DNA from: Planctomycetia bacterium
GTDB taxonomy: Bacteria > Planctomycetota > Planctomycetia > Pirellulales > Thermoguttaceae
NCBI GenBank assembly: GCA_030539295.1
Contig: JAUNSJ010000014.1
Coordinates: 25,984-89,983 of the forward strand
Direction: 5' to 3'
Length of the DNA: 64,000 bases
Numbering within the stretch: position 1 is the stretch's first letter; every line of letters begins with the position of its first letter. Shown here one piece after another: positions 52,292 through 61,487 of this stretch. A program made the position numbers and the translations under genes. The notes beneath the pieces were generated by a model. It ran no database searches. It was given only the letters and a program-made list of their open reading frames with translations, and was not told where the DNA came from.

Positions 52292-55200
52292 ATGTTTGCA
52301 ATGAAGAGAGATACAAAAATGAAATACACCCTATGGGTGGGAACGGTTGTGCTTCTGTTTTTCTTGGGACTGTTGGTTCCGGACGCAGCCTGTGCGGAAG
52401 AATATTCACCAAAGTCGGTCTGGACCGACGCGGAAGTTTTATCGAACGGGGACAAACCGTTTAATTTGGAACATTTGACCGACCACGATTTAGCGACGTG
52501 TACTGTTCTGCTGGATACGTCGCGGACGGGCACGCGTGCGGAGACGACGCCTACAAATGCGGACCACCCAATTACAGCCCGAATCGTTCTCGACTTGGGT
52601 GAATCGCGTGCCATTGCCGGTGTGCGGTTTTACGCGGGGCCTGAATGGAAGGTGCTTGGCATTCGAAATGCGTCGATTTTTACCTGCGACGACCCACAGG
52701 GAAAGCAGAACGTGCAGTGGATTCGGAAGAATGAAGAGTTTTTTCCGATGAACTATAATTTGCCTGTGGTTTCAAGTTGGCCCACTGTTCAAACGCGTTA
52801 TCTTGGAATTGATGTTAATGACTCCTGGCAAATTCGGGACCAGCGACAGGGACTTGCGCCGGAAAGAATGTTCAATGTCGTTCTGGCGGAACTGACCTGC
52901 TTGTCGGAACCGCCTGCCGATCCGATTCAAAAGAATCCTGATGAACTTGCCTGTCCGGAAGACCGTTTGTTCCGTGACTGGCTGTATCAGGACCATGGTT
53001 TTGATACGGGCCTCTGTTTTGCCTCGGCGTCCGGATGCGATTTGGAATCGGCTCTTCTGACTCGCGTTTTGGCCGAATTGCCGGAAAATGAAGAGACACA
53101 AAACCTTCAAGAGAAGAGGAAGGAACTCATTGAAAGCCAGACGCCCGGCGTGAATCCCGCGTGGAAAGAGCTTTATTGCCGTGCCTGTTTGGCCCGGCGA
53201 AACGCGCGACTTGCCACGCTCTTCGATGAGGAGTCTCAAGTTATTTACGTAAAGCATCATGTTCTTGGCGGGACGGAGGGACATTCCACAAATGTGAACG
53301 TAACGGACCGTCAGTACCACGGTTTTACGCCCGAAGAGAGAGCGGGGAGTCAGCTCTGCCGTTTGTCGTTTGGACCGAATGGTCAGGTTCGTCATGAGGT
53401 CCTTCTGGAGAAGCCTGACGGAGTTATACGCGACCCGAATCTGTCGTATGACGCAAAGCAGCTTGTCTTCTCCATGCGGGAATCATTGCAGGAGAATTTT
53501 CATCTCTATACCATGGACCTGGAAAAGAAGACCGTCGAGCAGATTACGTTTTCACCTGAAAAGGATGGAAAGGAAGTCCCTTGTGCCGATATAGAACCCT
53601 GCTACACTCCGGAAGGGAATATTATTTTCACCTCGACGCGAAACAGTCAGATTAACGACTGCTGGCCCGAGCAGAATTCTAATATTTTTACTTGTGGTCC
53701 GGACGGAAGTACCATACGCAGGTTAACCTACGATGAACTTGACGTTGGCTATCCGCAGATGATGCATGATGGTCGTGTACTGTACACGCGTTGGGAATAC
53801 AGTGACCGTAACGCCTATTTCATGCATCCACTTTTTACAATGAATACAGACGGCACTATGCAGACGGAATATTGCGGGAATAATTCACTCTTTCCTGCTT
53901 CGTACATTCAGGCACGAGCCATTCCGGGTTCCAATAAGGTGATTGCCATTATTTCGGGTCATCATGTGCCCCTGAAGGGGAAGTTGGCCCTGGTCGACCG
54001 CACCTTGGGTACGCAGGATGGTAAAGGCATTGAATTTGTAGCCGGTTCGGCGCCCGACGGTACCCCTGGTCGCAAGCGGTCGTGGTTTCAAACAACGGCA
54101 TATAATGACTCAAGCGTGGACTATTTCGGTCAGACGGGTCCGCAATTTCAAAATCCGTGTGCCCTTGATGAAGATCAGTATTTGGTCGCCTATTGCCCTG
54201 AAGGATGGGGCACACAGTCCGGTCCCTATAATCCTCCCTTTGGTGTCTATTGGATGGATGCCGATGGTCGTCGGGAATTACTTGCGTTCGACTGGTGGAT
54301 TACATGTACGCAACCGATTCTGGTCGCGGAGCGAGATCTTCCGGCGTCCAAGCCGTCGCAGGTCAAGCTGGACGAAAAGTATGGCACATTTTTGATCCAG
54401 GACGTCTATTACGGTCCGGGCCTGGCAGGAATACCACAGGGCACGGCCAAAAAGATTCGTGTCGTCGCGTTGGAATATCGGGCCGCCTGGGTGGGAACGG
54501 GTGTCAATGCGGGAGAAGCGGACGCAGGTTACGTCCAAACACCCATATCGCTTAATAACGGGAGTTGGGACGTCAAGCATGTCCTGGGAGAAGCCGACAT
54601 CGAGGAAGACGGTAGTGCCGCTTTCCTCGTGCCTGCCCGTGTTCCTGTCTATTTCCAGATCTTGGATGAACATGGATATTGCATTCAGACCATGAGAAGC
54701 TGGTCCACACTTCAGCCGGGAGAAACGTTCGCATGTATCGGTTGCCATGAGGACAAGCTTGAAACGGCGGAAATGGTTCAGAGTCGTCCTGCGCCTCTGG
54801 CTCTTAAGAAGCCGCCGCAACCGCTGGCTCCGTTTGCCGGTCAGAAACATCCGCTCATTGAGCGGCTGGAAACCGAGGAAGCTTTGGACTCCATCGAAAA
54901 CTACGCCGGTATGAACGCGCCCGTTTGGGCCGACGACCCGAATGCTCCCGTTGCCGGCTTCAGTTACAATCAGCGAATCCAGCCGATTTGGGACCGGCAT
55001 TGCGTTTCCTGTCATTCCGGTTCCCTTGACCCGGTTGCTCCTGCCCCGGATTTGTCAGGACGCGTTATCCCGCTCGATATTAACGATCCAAAAATACTGA
55101 GACCTTTTTATTATGAACGTGTAAAAGCAGAGTATTATAATGGTGTTACGACCCCACTTTGCGTCGACTGGAAGCGGAGTTTTACAAGTTCCTATACGAC

Positions 55201-55549
55201 GCTTACCAACTACGGTCAGGTCAATGGGAGCAAGTGGGTCGAGTGGCTGGAATGCCGGTCCCGGCCGCAAATGCTGCCTCCCTACCACACAGGTTCCAGT
55301 AAGAGTCTGATCATGAAATACCTGGAACCGGACCATTACAACGTGCAGGTCACCGAGAATGAGAAACGCCTGATCGCCTGCTGGATTGATTTGTTGATTC
55401 CCTTCTGCGGCTCCTATACAGAAGCCAATACGTGGACCGACAAGGAGAAAAACGATTATCGATATTATCTTGAGAAGCGTCGATTCTTTCTCCAGGAAGA
55501 GCTTAAGGGCATTCGGCAGCAGGTAGAACAGTCGGGGTTGTTAAAATAG
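52292..55549 (+). CDS. Exported dihaem protein with beta-propeller, hydrazine-synthase-alpha-like
   Basis: 1085 residues (1076 if ATG 52319, which leads straight into the signal peptide KYTLWVGTVVLLFFLGL). After cleavage near AEE comes a discoidin-like sandwich (residues about 35-190: LGESRAIAGVRFYAGPEW). Residues about 340-700 form a TolB-type propeller (LSYDAKQLVFSMRES, YTPEGNIIFTSTRNSQIND, MMHDGRVLYTRWEY). Two c-type haem sites follow: C815-x2-C818-H819 (CIGCH) and C904-x2-C907-H908 (CVSCH). This order resembles the alpha subunit of hydrazine synthase and many planctomycete relatives, which do not all make hydrazine. It follows the DUF1559 c lipoprotein by 92 bases. Electron-transfer or redox role inferred. 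Confidence 0.8.
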   Translation: MFAMKRDTKMKYTLWVGTVVLLFFLGLLVPDAACAEEYSPKSVWTDAEVLSNGDKPFNLEHLTDHDLATCTVLLDTSRTGTRAETTPTNADHPITARIVLDLGESRAIAGVRFYAGPEWKVLGIRNASIFTCDDPQGKQNVQWIRKNEEFFPMNYNLPVVSSWPTVQTRYLGIDVNDSWQIRDQRQGLAPERMFNVVLAELTCLSEPPADPIQKNPDELACPEDRLFRDWLYQDHGFDTGLCFASASGCDLESALLTRVLAELPENEETQNLQEKRKELIESQTPGVNPAWKELYCRACLARRNARLATLFDEESQVIYVKHHVLGGTEGHSTNVNVTDRQYHGFTPEERAGSQLCRLSFGPNGQVRHEVLLEKPDGVIRDPNLSYDAKQLVFSMRESLQENFHLYTMDLEKKTVEQITFSPEKDGKEVPCADIEPCYTPEGNIIFTSTRNSQINDCWPEQNSNIFTCGPDGSTIRRLTYDELDVGYPQMMHDGRVLYTRWEYSDRNAYFMHPLFTMNTDGTMQTEYCGNNSLFPASYIQARAIPGSNKVIAIISGHHVPLKGKLALVDRTLGTQDGKGIEFVAGSAPDGTPGRKRSWFQTTAYNDSSVDYFGQTGPQFQNPCALDEDQYLVAYCPEGWGTQSGPYNPPFGVYWMDADGRRELLAFDWWITCTQPILVAERDLPASKPSQVKLDEKYGTFLIQDVYYGPGLAGIPQGTAKKIRVVALEYRAAWVGTGVNAGEADAGYVQTPISLNNGSWDVKHVLGEADIEEDGSAAFLVPARVPVYFQILDEHGYCIQTMRSWSTLQPGETFACIGCHEDKLETAEMVQSRPAPLALKKPPQPLAPFAGQKHPLIERLETEEALDSIENYAGMNAPVWADDPNAPVAGFSYNQRIQPIWDRHCVSCHSGSLDPVAPAPDLSGRVIPLDINDPKILRPFYYERVKAEYYNGVTTPLCVDWKRSFTSSYTTLTNYGQVNGSKWVEWLECRSRPQMLPPYHTGSSKSLIMKYLEPDHYNVQVTENEKRLIACWIDLLIPFCGSYTEANTWTDKEKNDYRYYLEKRRFFLQEELKGIRQQVEQSGLLK

Positions 55550-55556
55550 CGAAACC

Positions 55557-55587
55557 GGGAGCGGGCAGCGACGCTGTTTCCGCTCCC
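55557..55587. terminator. Hairpin between convergent genes
   Basis: GGGAGCGG (55557-55564) pairs with CCGCTCCC (55580-55587), 8 bp, just after the dihaem gene stop and before the end of the minus-strand enolase-superfamily gene. The loop contains an alternative CAGCG/CGCTG pairing. Confidence 0.6.
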
Positions 55588-55632
55588 TCTTGACCTGGAC
55601 TGCGACCTGCCCGAGGCATGCGGTCCGCTTTT

Positions 55633-56793
55633 TTACAGTTCACATCGCGCAATCGTGCAGGATTCCAGGACGTCGGTGGCGATTTCGCAGCCTGTGCCGG
55701 GCGTGTCCCAGAGCTGGGCGGCGCGAATAGGGTCCGGCGTTTTGGGGTGCTCTTCCGACGGATTCTCACGCGGAATGAGTGTTGTTTCGACCGGTTGCGT
55801 CAGGTCCGCTTCCAGGACTTCGTCGAATCTTAAATAATCGCACGGATGAGTAAAGCCGGGCAGTGAGGCCAGGGCAACCAGATGCCGATACCCGAGCGAG
55901 GAGAGAAATTCGCAGCCGGCGTAACAGGAGATTTCCTCCTGACGGGCAGCGTTTAAAATCTTTTGCGATTCCGTATGGCCGCCAACGCGACCGGGTTTAA
56001 CGCAGAAGAATTTCGCACTCTTAAGGTCGGCGGCAATCTCGGCGTCCAGTTCGGAGCCGATGGACTCATCCAAGCAGAGCGGGGTGCGCAGCGAATTCTG
56101 AATCATGGCCAGCGCAACCTGGTCGCCAGGCGTCGATGGCTGTTCGATGAACGTCAAGAAGAAATCTTCCAGCCGATAGAATATTTCCGCATATTTATCA
56201 AAGGTCAGTGCGCTTTCGATGTCGACCTGAAGCTGAACGCCAAAGGGAAGCTCCGAGCGTGCGGCGGTAACGGCCTGAATATCCCAGCCGGGCCGAAATT
56301 TCAGCGTGGCGCGGGAAAAGCCGTCGGCTACGAGGCGTTGTAATTCCGGAAAGAAATCGGCCGGTTCCTCAAAGCGGTCGAAGGTCAGGCCGAGCGGAAT
56401 ATCACGTCGAACGCCGCCGAGCGTTTTCCATAACGGCTCTCCTTTCTCCCGGGCAGCCAGATCCCATAAAGCCATATCAATTGCGGCTTTAGCGTGCTGA
56501 TTACCTTGAATGGAAGTCGCCAGTTCCTCGACGAATTGACTCGGCTTGGCCAGTGTGCGTCGGTCCTTGAGGAGGGGCAAAAGCACGTCGCGAATCGTTT
56601 GAAAGACGCCGCCCGACCATTCGGAGGTCAGACAGGGCGTATTGCCGGGTGCCACCTCGCTCCAGCCGGTCTTATCGCCTGCGGTTATCTTGGTAACGAC
56701 GGTATCAATAAAATTTAACGGTTTATCGGCCATTCTCTGCGGAGCGCGAAACGGCAAACGCACGAGAAAACATTCAACGGAATCAATTTTCAT
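55633..56793 (-). CDS. Enolase-superfamily enzyme (OSBS / N-acylamino acid racemase / dipeptide epimerase-like)
   Basis: 386 residues from ATG 56793. Muconate-lactonizing subgroup: N-terminal cap MKIDSVECFLVRLPFRAP, then barrel with catalytic K165 (TLKFRPGWD), metal ligands D191 (QVDIES), E217 (FIEQPS), D242 (CLDESIG) and second lysine K266 (FFCVKPGRVGG). The usual K-x-K motif is T-x-K; only the base-side lysine remains. Members make o-succinylbenzoate for menaquinone or racemise N-acyl amino acids. No men genes surround it, so the substrate is open. It is the last gene before convergence with the dihaem gene. Confidence 0.82.
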   Translation of the reverse strand: MKIDSVECFLVRLPFRAPQRMADKPLNFIDTVVTKITAGDKTGWSEVAPGNTPCLTSEWSGGVFQTIRDVLLPLLKDRRTLAKPSQFVEELATSIQGNQHAKAAIDMALWDLAAREKGEPLWKTLGGVRRDIPLGLTFDRFEEPADFFPELQRLVADGFSRATLKFRPGWDIQAVTAARSELPFGVQLQVDIESALTFDKYAEIFYRLEDFFLTFIEQPSTPGDQVALAMIQNSLRTPLCLDESIGSELDAEIAADLKSAKFFCVKPGRVGGHTESQKILNAARQEEISCYAGCEFLSSLGYRHLVALASLPGFTHPCDYLRFDEVLEADLTQPVETTLIPRENPSEEHPKTPDPIRAAQLWDTPGTGCEIATDVLESCTIARCEL

Positions 56794-56900
56794 AGTGGGT
56801 TCCATAATTCAAGGCTTGTTCCGACGCGTTCCGGAGACCAGTTCCCCGGAACATCCTTTTCATTCTCCTATCATACCAAAATTCCGGCGGTGTTTCAAGT

Positions 56901-56928
56901 AGGGAGGGCCTGCTTACCGTTCCCGAGG
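56901..56928. repeat. Dispersed intergenic repeat fragment
   Basis: AGGGAGGGCCTGCTTACCGT followed by TCCCGAGG: the GGGAGGGCCTGCT part of the family seen at 63.98 kb joined to ACCGTTCCCGA as at 24.4 kb. Confidence 0.5.
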
Positions 56929-56959
56929 GGCGTGGGAACGCGGAGGGCTGGGTCGCAAC

Positions 56960-59230
56960 TTATCCGTGGAACAGGGAGCCGATTTGGTAAATCGCGATGG
57001 CCAGTGCCAGGGCCAGGGCGGTATTGAACAGATAGGAGAAGGCAGGCCAGTGCCAGGAGCCGGTGACGCGGTACATGGTTACGACGGTGCCACTGCACGG
57101 AGCGTAGAGCATAACGAAGACGAGCATGGCCAAGGCTTTTAGGGGTGACCATTCGTCGGAGTTGGCGAGCGTATTGAGCAGTCGGCCGCGACGTTCCTTC
57201 TGCGATTGCGAGTCGTCGTCGCGTTCCGCTTCCGACCGCTCTGCATTGTACAGGGTCGACATGGAACTAACGATGAGTTCTTTGGCCGCCGTACCGCCGA
57301 TAAAGGAGACGTTATCCTTCCAGTTAAAGCCGGCCAGTCCGGTAACAGGCTCCAGGAAGCGTCCAATGGCCGCGGCGTAGGAGTGGTCGAGCGAGGAGAG
57401 CGAGGATGCCGGGACCGTGGTCGCACTGTCGTCCGTCGGGCCAGCAGGTCGTTGCAAGTCACTCGTCGCCACTTCCATTGCCACTTCCGATGGACTGCCA
57501 GGAACGGTTGGGTGTGGACCCGCTTGTGGAAACGACATGAGAAACCACAGAAATATATTCGCGGCCAGAATGACCGTTCCGGCCTTCTTGAGGAATTCAC
57601 CGCTCTGGCGCAAAGAACTTCCGAGTACTTCCTTAACCGGAGGCAACTGGTAGGTCGGCAGTTCCAAAAGCAGTGGCAGTTCCGGACCCTTGAGTATCGT
57701 GCGAGCCAGTAGCCAGGCGGTGGCCAGAGCACAGGCCCAGGAGAAGAAGAGAACCGCGGTCATAACCAGACCCTGATACGCGGAAAAAAACGCGGCCACG
57801 AGCATGCCGTAGATCGGAAGTTTTCCGCCGCAGTTGAGCATGGGAATAATCAGAACGGTCAGCAGACGCGACCGGCGATTGCCAATGGACCGCGCGGCCA
57901 TAATGGCCGGCACGGCGCACCCGCCAGCGATACCACCTCCGAGAACAATGGGGAGAATACTCCTGCCTGCCAGTCCGAACCGTCGCATAAACCGGTCCAT
58001 AATCATGGCGACCCGCGCAACGTAGCCCGACTGCTCCAGGAGCGCGAGCATGGTAAACATAACAAAAATGACCGGGACGAACTGAATGACCCCGCCCATC
58101 CCGGCCAGGACGCCATGACGCAAAAAGGAACTCAAAACCGGACTGGTCAGATGTAAGTGCGACTCAAGCCAGTCGGGGAGCCATAAGTGAAAGAACGTAT
58201 CGAGTAGTTCGACAGGCGTCATCCACGACAGGCCTTGCCCGCCCCAAACGGGGAGCCAGGCCAGTTGGTCCGCCACCTGAAATGTAATTTCAAAGACGAG
58301 CACCATAAGGCACAGCAGAATGGCCGGTCCGAAAATCGGGTGGCAGACGTAGCGGTCGATCAGGTCCGAGCGCAGGGAACGATTCGGGCGGTCCTGCCGA
58401 AAGGACTCGGAGGCAATTTTTTCCACCAAAGCTCTTCGACCGGCGACGATCAGCTTGCGCGGCGTCTGGTCGTAGATGTCAATAAAGAAGAAAAACTCTT
58501 CGTCGGCAAAGGTAAGGAGCTTTTGCCAGGAGTCGTCGTGCGTGTGATGCTCAACGAGGCGGCGCGCCTGTCGGTCGCCTTCGGCCAGTTTTACCGCCAG
58601 ATAACGAGGCGGAAAATCTTCGACCAGATGTTCACTTTCGCGCAGTTTATCTTCAATTTTCGAAAGGATTTTTTCAAGAGATTCGTCGTAGCGTATGCGC
58701 CAGTCGGGTCGAAAATGCTCATGCTTGCGGCAGACACTGACGATGGCCTTACGCAAATCGTCGAGTCCTGTCCCCCGGGTAGCGACCAGCGGAATGACCG
58801 GTGCCTGAAAATAATTTTCCAGAAGCTTGCAATCGCAGACGGCCCCACGCCGTTTGGCAACGTCCCAGAAATTGAGGCAAATCACCAGGGGCACCTGCAT
58901 CTCCGCAAGTTCCAAAAGGAGCAGGAGCGAGCGTCGCAAGTGAGTCGCGTCGACAACGGCAATAACGACCTCGGGCCGTTCCGAAAAGATGAAATTTTTC
59001 GTGATACGTGATTCCGGCGTCTCGGACGACAGGGTGTACGTTCCTGGCATATCGACCACGGTTATGCGCAGATCGCCTTCGTGATAGTGCCCTGATTTTG
59101 TATCGACCGTTGTCCCGGGATAGTTACTTACGTCTTGATGAATTCGGGTCAGCAGTCGAAAGACGGAGGACTTACCGGAATTCGGCTGCCCTGTTATAAC
59201 GGCGGAAACGTTCTCCTGACGACTGGACAT
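56960..59230 (-). CDS. feoB: Ferrous iron transport protein B
   Basis: 756 residues. N-terminal G domain: G1 GQPNSGKSS, G2 NYPGTTVDTKSG, G3 DMPGTYTL, G4-like NFWD in place of the usual NMxD. The helical GDI-like spacer follows, then two Gate domains with many membrane helices (LAGMGGVIQFVPVIFVMFTMLALLEQSGYVARVAMIMDRFMRRFGL; ILPIVLGGGIAGGCAVPAIMAARSI; NCGGKLPIYGMLVAAFF) and the C-terminal APCSGTVVTMYRVTG. A charged cytosolic loop (residues about 590-620 and 655-680) is present. Imports Fe(II) with FeoA. The start is 3 bases after the feoA stop. Confidence 0.95.
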   Translation of the reverse strand: MSSRQENVSAVITGQPNSGKSSVFRLLTRIHQDVSNYPGTTVDTKSGHYHEGDLRITVVDMPGTYTLSSETPESRITKNFIFSERPEVVIAVVDATHLRRSLLLLLELAEMQVPLVICLNFWDVAKRRGAVCDCKLLENYFQAPVIPLVATRGTGLDDLRKAIVSVCRKHEHFRPDWRIRYDESLEKILSKIEDKLRESEHLVEDFPPRYLAVKLAEGDRQARRLVEHHTHDDSWQKLLTFADEEFFFFIDIYDQTPRKLIVAGRRALVEKIASESFRQDRPNRSLRSDLIDRYVCHPIFGPAILLCLMVLVFEITFQVADQLAWLPVWGGQGLSWMTPVELLDTFFHLWLPDWLESHLHLTSPVLSSFLRHGVLAGMGGVIQFVPVIFVMFTMLALLEQSGYVARVAMIMDRFMRRFGLAGRSILPIVLGGGIAGGCAVPAIMAARSIGNRRSRLLTVLIIPMLNCGGKLPIYGMLVAAFFSAYQGLVMTAVLFFSWACALATAWLLARTILKGPELPLLLELPTYQLPPVKEVLGSSLRQSGEFLKKAGTVILAANIFLWFLMSFPQAGPHPTVPGSPSEVAMEVATSDLQRPAGPTDDSATTVPASSLSSLDHSYAAAIGRFLEPVTGLAGFNWKDNVSFIGGTAAKELIVSSMSTLYNAERSEAERDDDSQSQKERRGRLLNTLANSDEWSPLKALAMLVFVMLYAPCSGTVVTMYRVTGSWHWPAFSYLFNTALALALAIAIYQIGSLFHG

Positions 59231-59233
59231 AGA

Positions 59234-59551
59234 TTATTTCCCTTCAGGCATTGCCCGATTTTTCTCGACCATAATAGCGGCGGCGATTTCTTCGCCCATG
59301 GCAATGCGAGTCTGGCCCGTGGCGAGGACCAGAGGGCGGCTGGAGTCGCGACGATGCTGAACGACGCGAATCGTCGCGCCGGGCAGCAGGCCCATGCCCA
59401 TGAGTTGGCCGCGATACTCATTGTTTTCGGGCAAGTCGAGTACGGTGCCCGACTCGCCGGTTAAGAGGCTGGCTAACGAGATTCGCCCGGTCTTGAGGTC
59501 CTCGGGAGCACACGTCGATTGTGGCCGCGACGTCGGTTGCGAGGTTACCAT
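59234..59551 (-). CDS. feoA: Ferrous iron transport protein A
   Basis: 105 residues. SH3-like FeoA domain: SLASLLTGESGTVLDLPENNEYRGQLMGMGLLPGATIRVVQH, then LVLATGQTRIAMGEEIAAAIMV. A proline/threonine-rich N-terminal extension of about 20 residues precedes it. It binds FeoB on the cytosolic side. It overlaps the preceding SDR gene by 7 bases. Confidence 0.93.
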   Translation of the reverse strand: MVTSQPTSRPQSTCAPEDLKTGRISLASLLTGESGTVLDLPENNEYRGQLMGMGLLPGATIRVVQHRRDSSRPLVLATGQTRIAMGEEIAAAIMVEKNRAMPEGK

Positions 59552-60405
59552 AAGGCCTTGGCCCTCTTCTTGACCGACCGCGACCGGTATCCGCCGGTAA
59601 CGGGAATGACATCGGCGTTAATAAAATGGGAATCCTCCGATAAGAGGAATCGCACGACTTTGGCCACGTCGTCGGGGGTTCCCCAGCGTCCGGCGAGAGA
59701 ATCGTCGGTTGCCAGTCGTTGGAAGTCGGGCGACGCCTGCTGGCCCCACGCGGTGCGAATCCAGCCTGGTGCCACGGTAACGCAGCGCACGGACGGGGCG
59801 AGCGATTGCGCAAGCGACTTGCTGAACGCGGTAACGGCGCCTTTGGCCAGGGCGTAGAGTTCCGCCGTTTCGCCGGGCATACCGCGGTCAATGCCGCTCC
59901 AGCCGAAGAAGATACAAACCGGGGTAGACGTTTTCTCACCCATTCGTGAGGAATAATAGTCGGTCTGTCCCTTCATGAACAGTCCGAGTCGGCGTGCGAT
60001 TCTGGCGGTCGCGCCGACGTCGACAGCGAGGATCTGTTTGAGCTTCTCATCGCCGGTCCGATCGCGTTCATCCAGAGCCATGAGATCGACTCCGGCCGCG
60101 TAAATTGTGGCGACAAGTCGGTCGTTCTCATGATGACGCCGTAAAACACTTTCGATTAAATTATTTTGCTCGAACTCCATTGACAGGTCATACTTAAGGA
60201 TATCGACGGCAATACCGCGGTCCTTCAATTCCTTGGCAAGCGAGTTCAGTTCCTCAACCCTGCGATTGCCGTGAATAATCATGCGGTCACATTGATCTGC
60301 CACGGCCAAGGCGGTTGCCCGGCCTATACCGCCACTGGCGCCCGTAACCAAAATGGTACGTCGTATGTCGGTTGCCGCTTGTTTCGTCCCCACGAAGTTT
60401 GTCAT
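59545..60405 (-). CDS. Short-chain dehydrogenase/reductase
   Basis: 286 residues. Cofactor motif T21-G-x3-G-x-G (TGASGGIG), catalytic S170 region, Y184-x3-K188 (YALAK). The stretch VDILKYDLSMEFEQ replaces the usual D-V line. C-terminal APGWIRTAWG and VTGGYRSRS are typical of the FabG-like group. Substrate unknown. The start overlaps the galE stop (ATGA), and its end overlaps feoA, so galE-SDR-feoA-feoB look like one operon. Three-gene coupling to iron uptake is unusual. Confidence 0.88.
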   Translation of the reverse strand: MTNFVGTKQAATDIRRTILVTGASGGIGRATALAVADQCDRMIIHGNRRVEELNSLAKELKDRGIAVDILKYDLSMEFEQNNLIESVLRRHHENDRLVATIYAAGVDLMALDERDRTGDEKLKQILAVDVGATARIARRLGLFMKGQTDYYSSRMGEKTSTPVCIFFGWSGIDRGMPGETAELYALAKGAVTAFSKSLAQSLAPSVRCVTVAPGWIRTAWGQQASPDFQRLATDDSLAGRWGTPDDVAKVVRFLLSEDSHFINADVIPVTGGYRSRSVKKRAKALW

Positions 60406-61397
60406 GAATCACCATACCCGTTCGGATGATTTTTCAGCCAATTCCAGGCGGTAGCGATCATGCTTTGCGCCTCGGTATAGGCGGGCTTCCATCCGAGCTC
60501 CCTTTGAATTTTTTCACTACTGGTAAAGAGGACAGGCGGATCACCTGCCCGACGTGGCCCCTCCTGGACCGGAATCGGCACTCCGAGCACCTCTTCCGTG
60601 GCCGCGATCATCTCACGAACGGAGTATCCGCGGCCTATTCCCAAGTTATAAAAGCGCTTGTCCCCATCGCGTAGCGCGTTCATGGAACGGACATGCGCGT
60701 CGATTAAATCTTCGACGTGGACGTAATCGCGGATACAAGTTCCGTCCGGAGTCGGATAGTCTGTCCCGAAGATTTGGATAGCGCCACTGCGTCCCAAGGC
60801 GGCGCGAATTATGTTCGGAATGAGGTGGGTTTCCGGGTCATGGTCCTCGCCTATGGACCCGTCGGCGGCCGAGCCTGCCACGTTGAAGTAGCGCAAGGCG
60901 GTAAACCCGAATTGCGGATTCGCACGGACCAAATCCAGCAGTGCCCGTTCCACCATCCATTTGGACCAGCCGTAGGGATTCACCGGCTCCTGACGCGTGG
61001 TCTCAACGATTGGCATTTCGTCCGGAATGCCAAAGGTGGCCGCGGTTGAGCTGAAAATCAAGCGGGCAACGCCACAGCGCTGCATAGCGGTCAATAGGCT
61101 GACGGCGCCGGCGGTGTTATTTTGGTAATACAAGAGCGGTTGTGCCATGGATTCGCCCACGGCGGCAAAAGCGGCGAAGTGCATAACGACTTCGATTGCG
61201 TTTTCACGCAAAATGTGTGTTATGGCCTCGGTTTCCGCCAGATCCGTTTGGTAGAACCGGGCCTCCTGCGGGACCGCCGAACGATGCCCCCGACTTAAAT
61301 TGTCGAGTACAGCGACGTTGTGACCATCGGCCAGCAGCCGCTTAACCGCGTGGGAACCTATGTAGCCTGCACCCCCTGTTACCAATATTTGTGTCAT
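60402..61397 (-). CDS. galE: UDP-glucose 4-epimerase
   Basis: 331 residues, extended SDR. NAD motif GGAGYIGSHAV (G8-x2-G11-x2-G14), HFAAFAAVGES, substrate serine/threonine in FSSTAATFG, and Y142-x3-K146 (YGWSK). Further RYFNVAGSAADGSIGEDH and DYVHVEDLIDAHVRSM are characteristic. Interconverts UDP-glucose and UDP-galactose for glycan synthesis. It heads the galE-SDR-feoAB cluster, 90 bases downstream of the metallo-hydrolase gene. Confidence 0.94.
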   Translation of the reverse strand: MTQILVTGGAGYIGSHAVKRLLADGHNVAVLDNLSRGHRSAVPQEARFYQTDLAETEAITHILRENAIEVVMHFAAFAAVGESMAQPLLYYQNNTAGAVSLLTAMQRCGVARLIFSSTAATFGIPDEMPIVETTRQEPVNPYGWSKWMVERALLDLVRANPQFGFTALRYFNVAGSAADGSIGEDHDPETHLIPNIIRAALGRSGAIQIFGTDYPTPDGTCIRDYVHVEDLIDAHVRSMNALRDGDKRFYNLGIGRGYSVREMIAATEEVLGVPIPVQEGPRRAGDPPVLFTSSEKIQRELGWKPAYTEAQSMIATAWNWLKNHPNGYGDS

Positions 61398-61487
61398 ATT
61401 TGTCTTAATTCTTTTCTTAATCGATCGCTCTTTTGTCTCTTGGTATGTTTACGTAACCCGTTAATTCATACGCGGTTTCATTCTACG

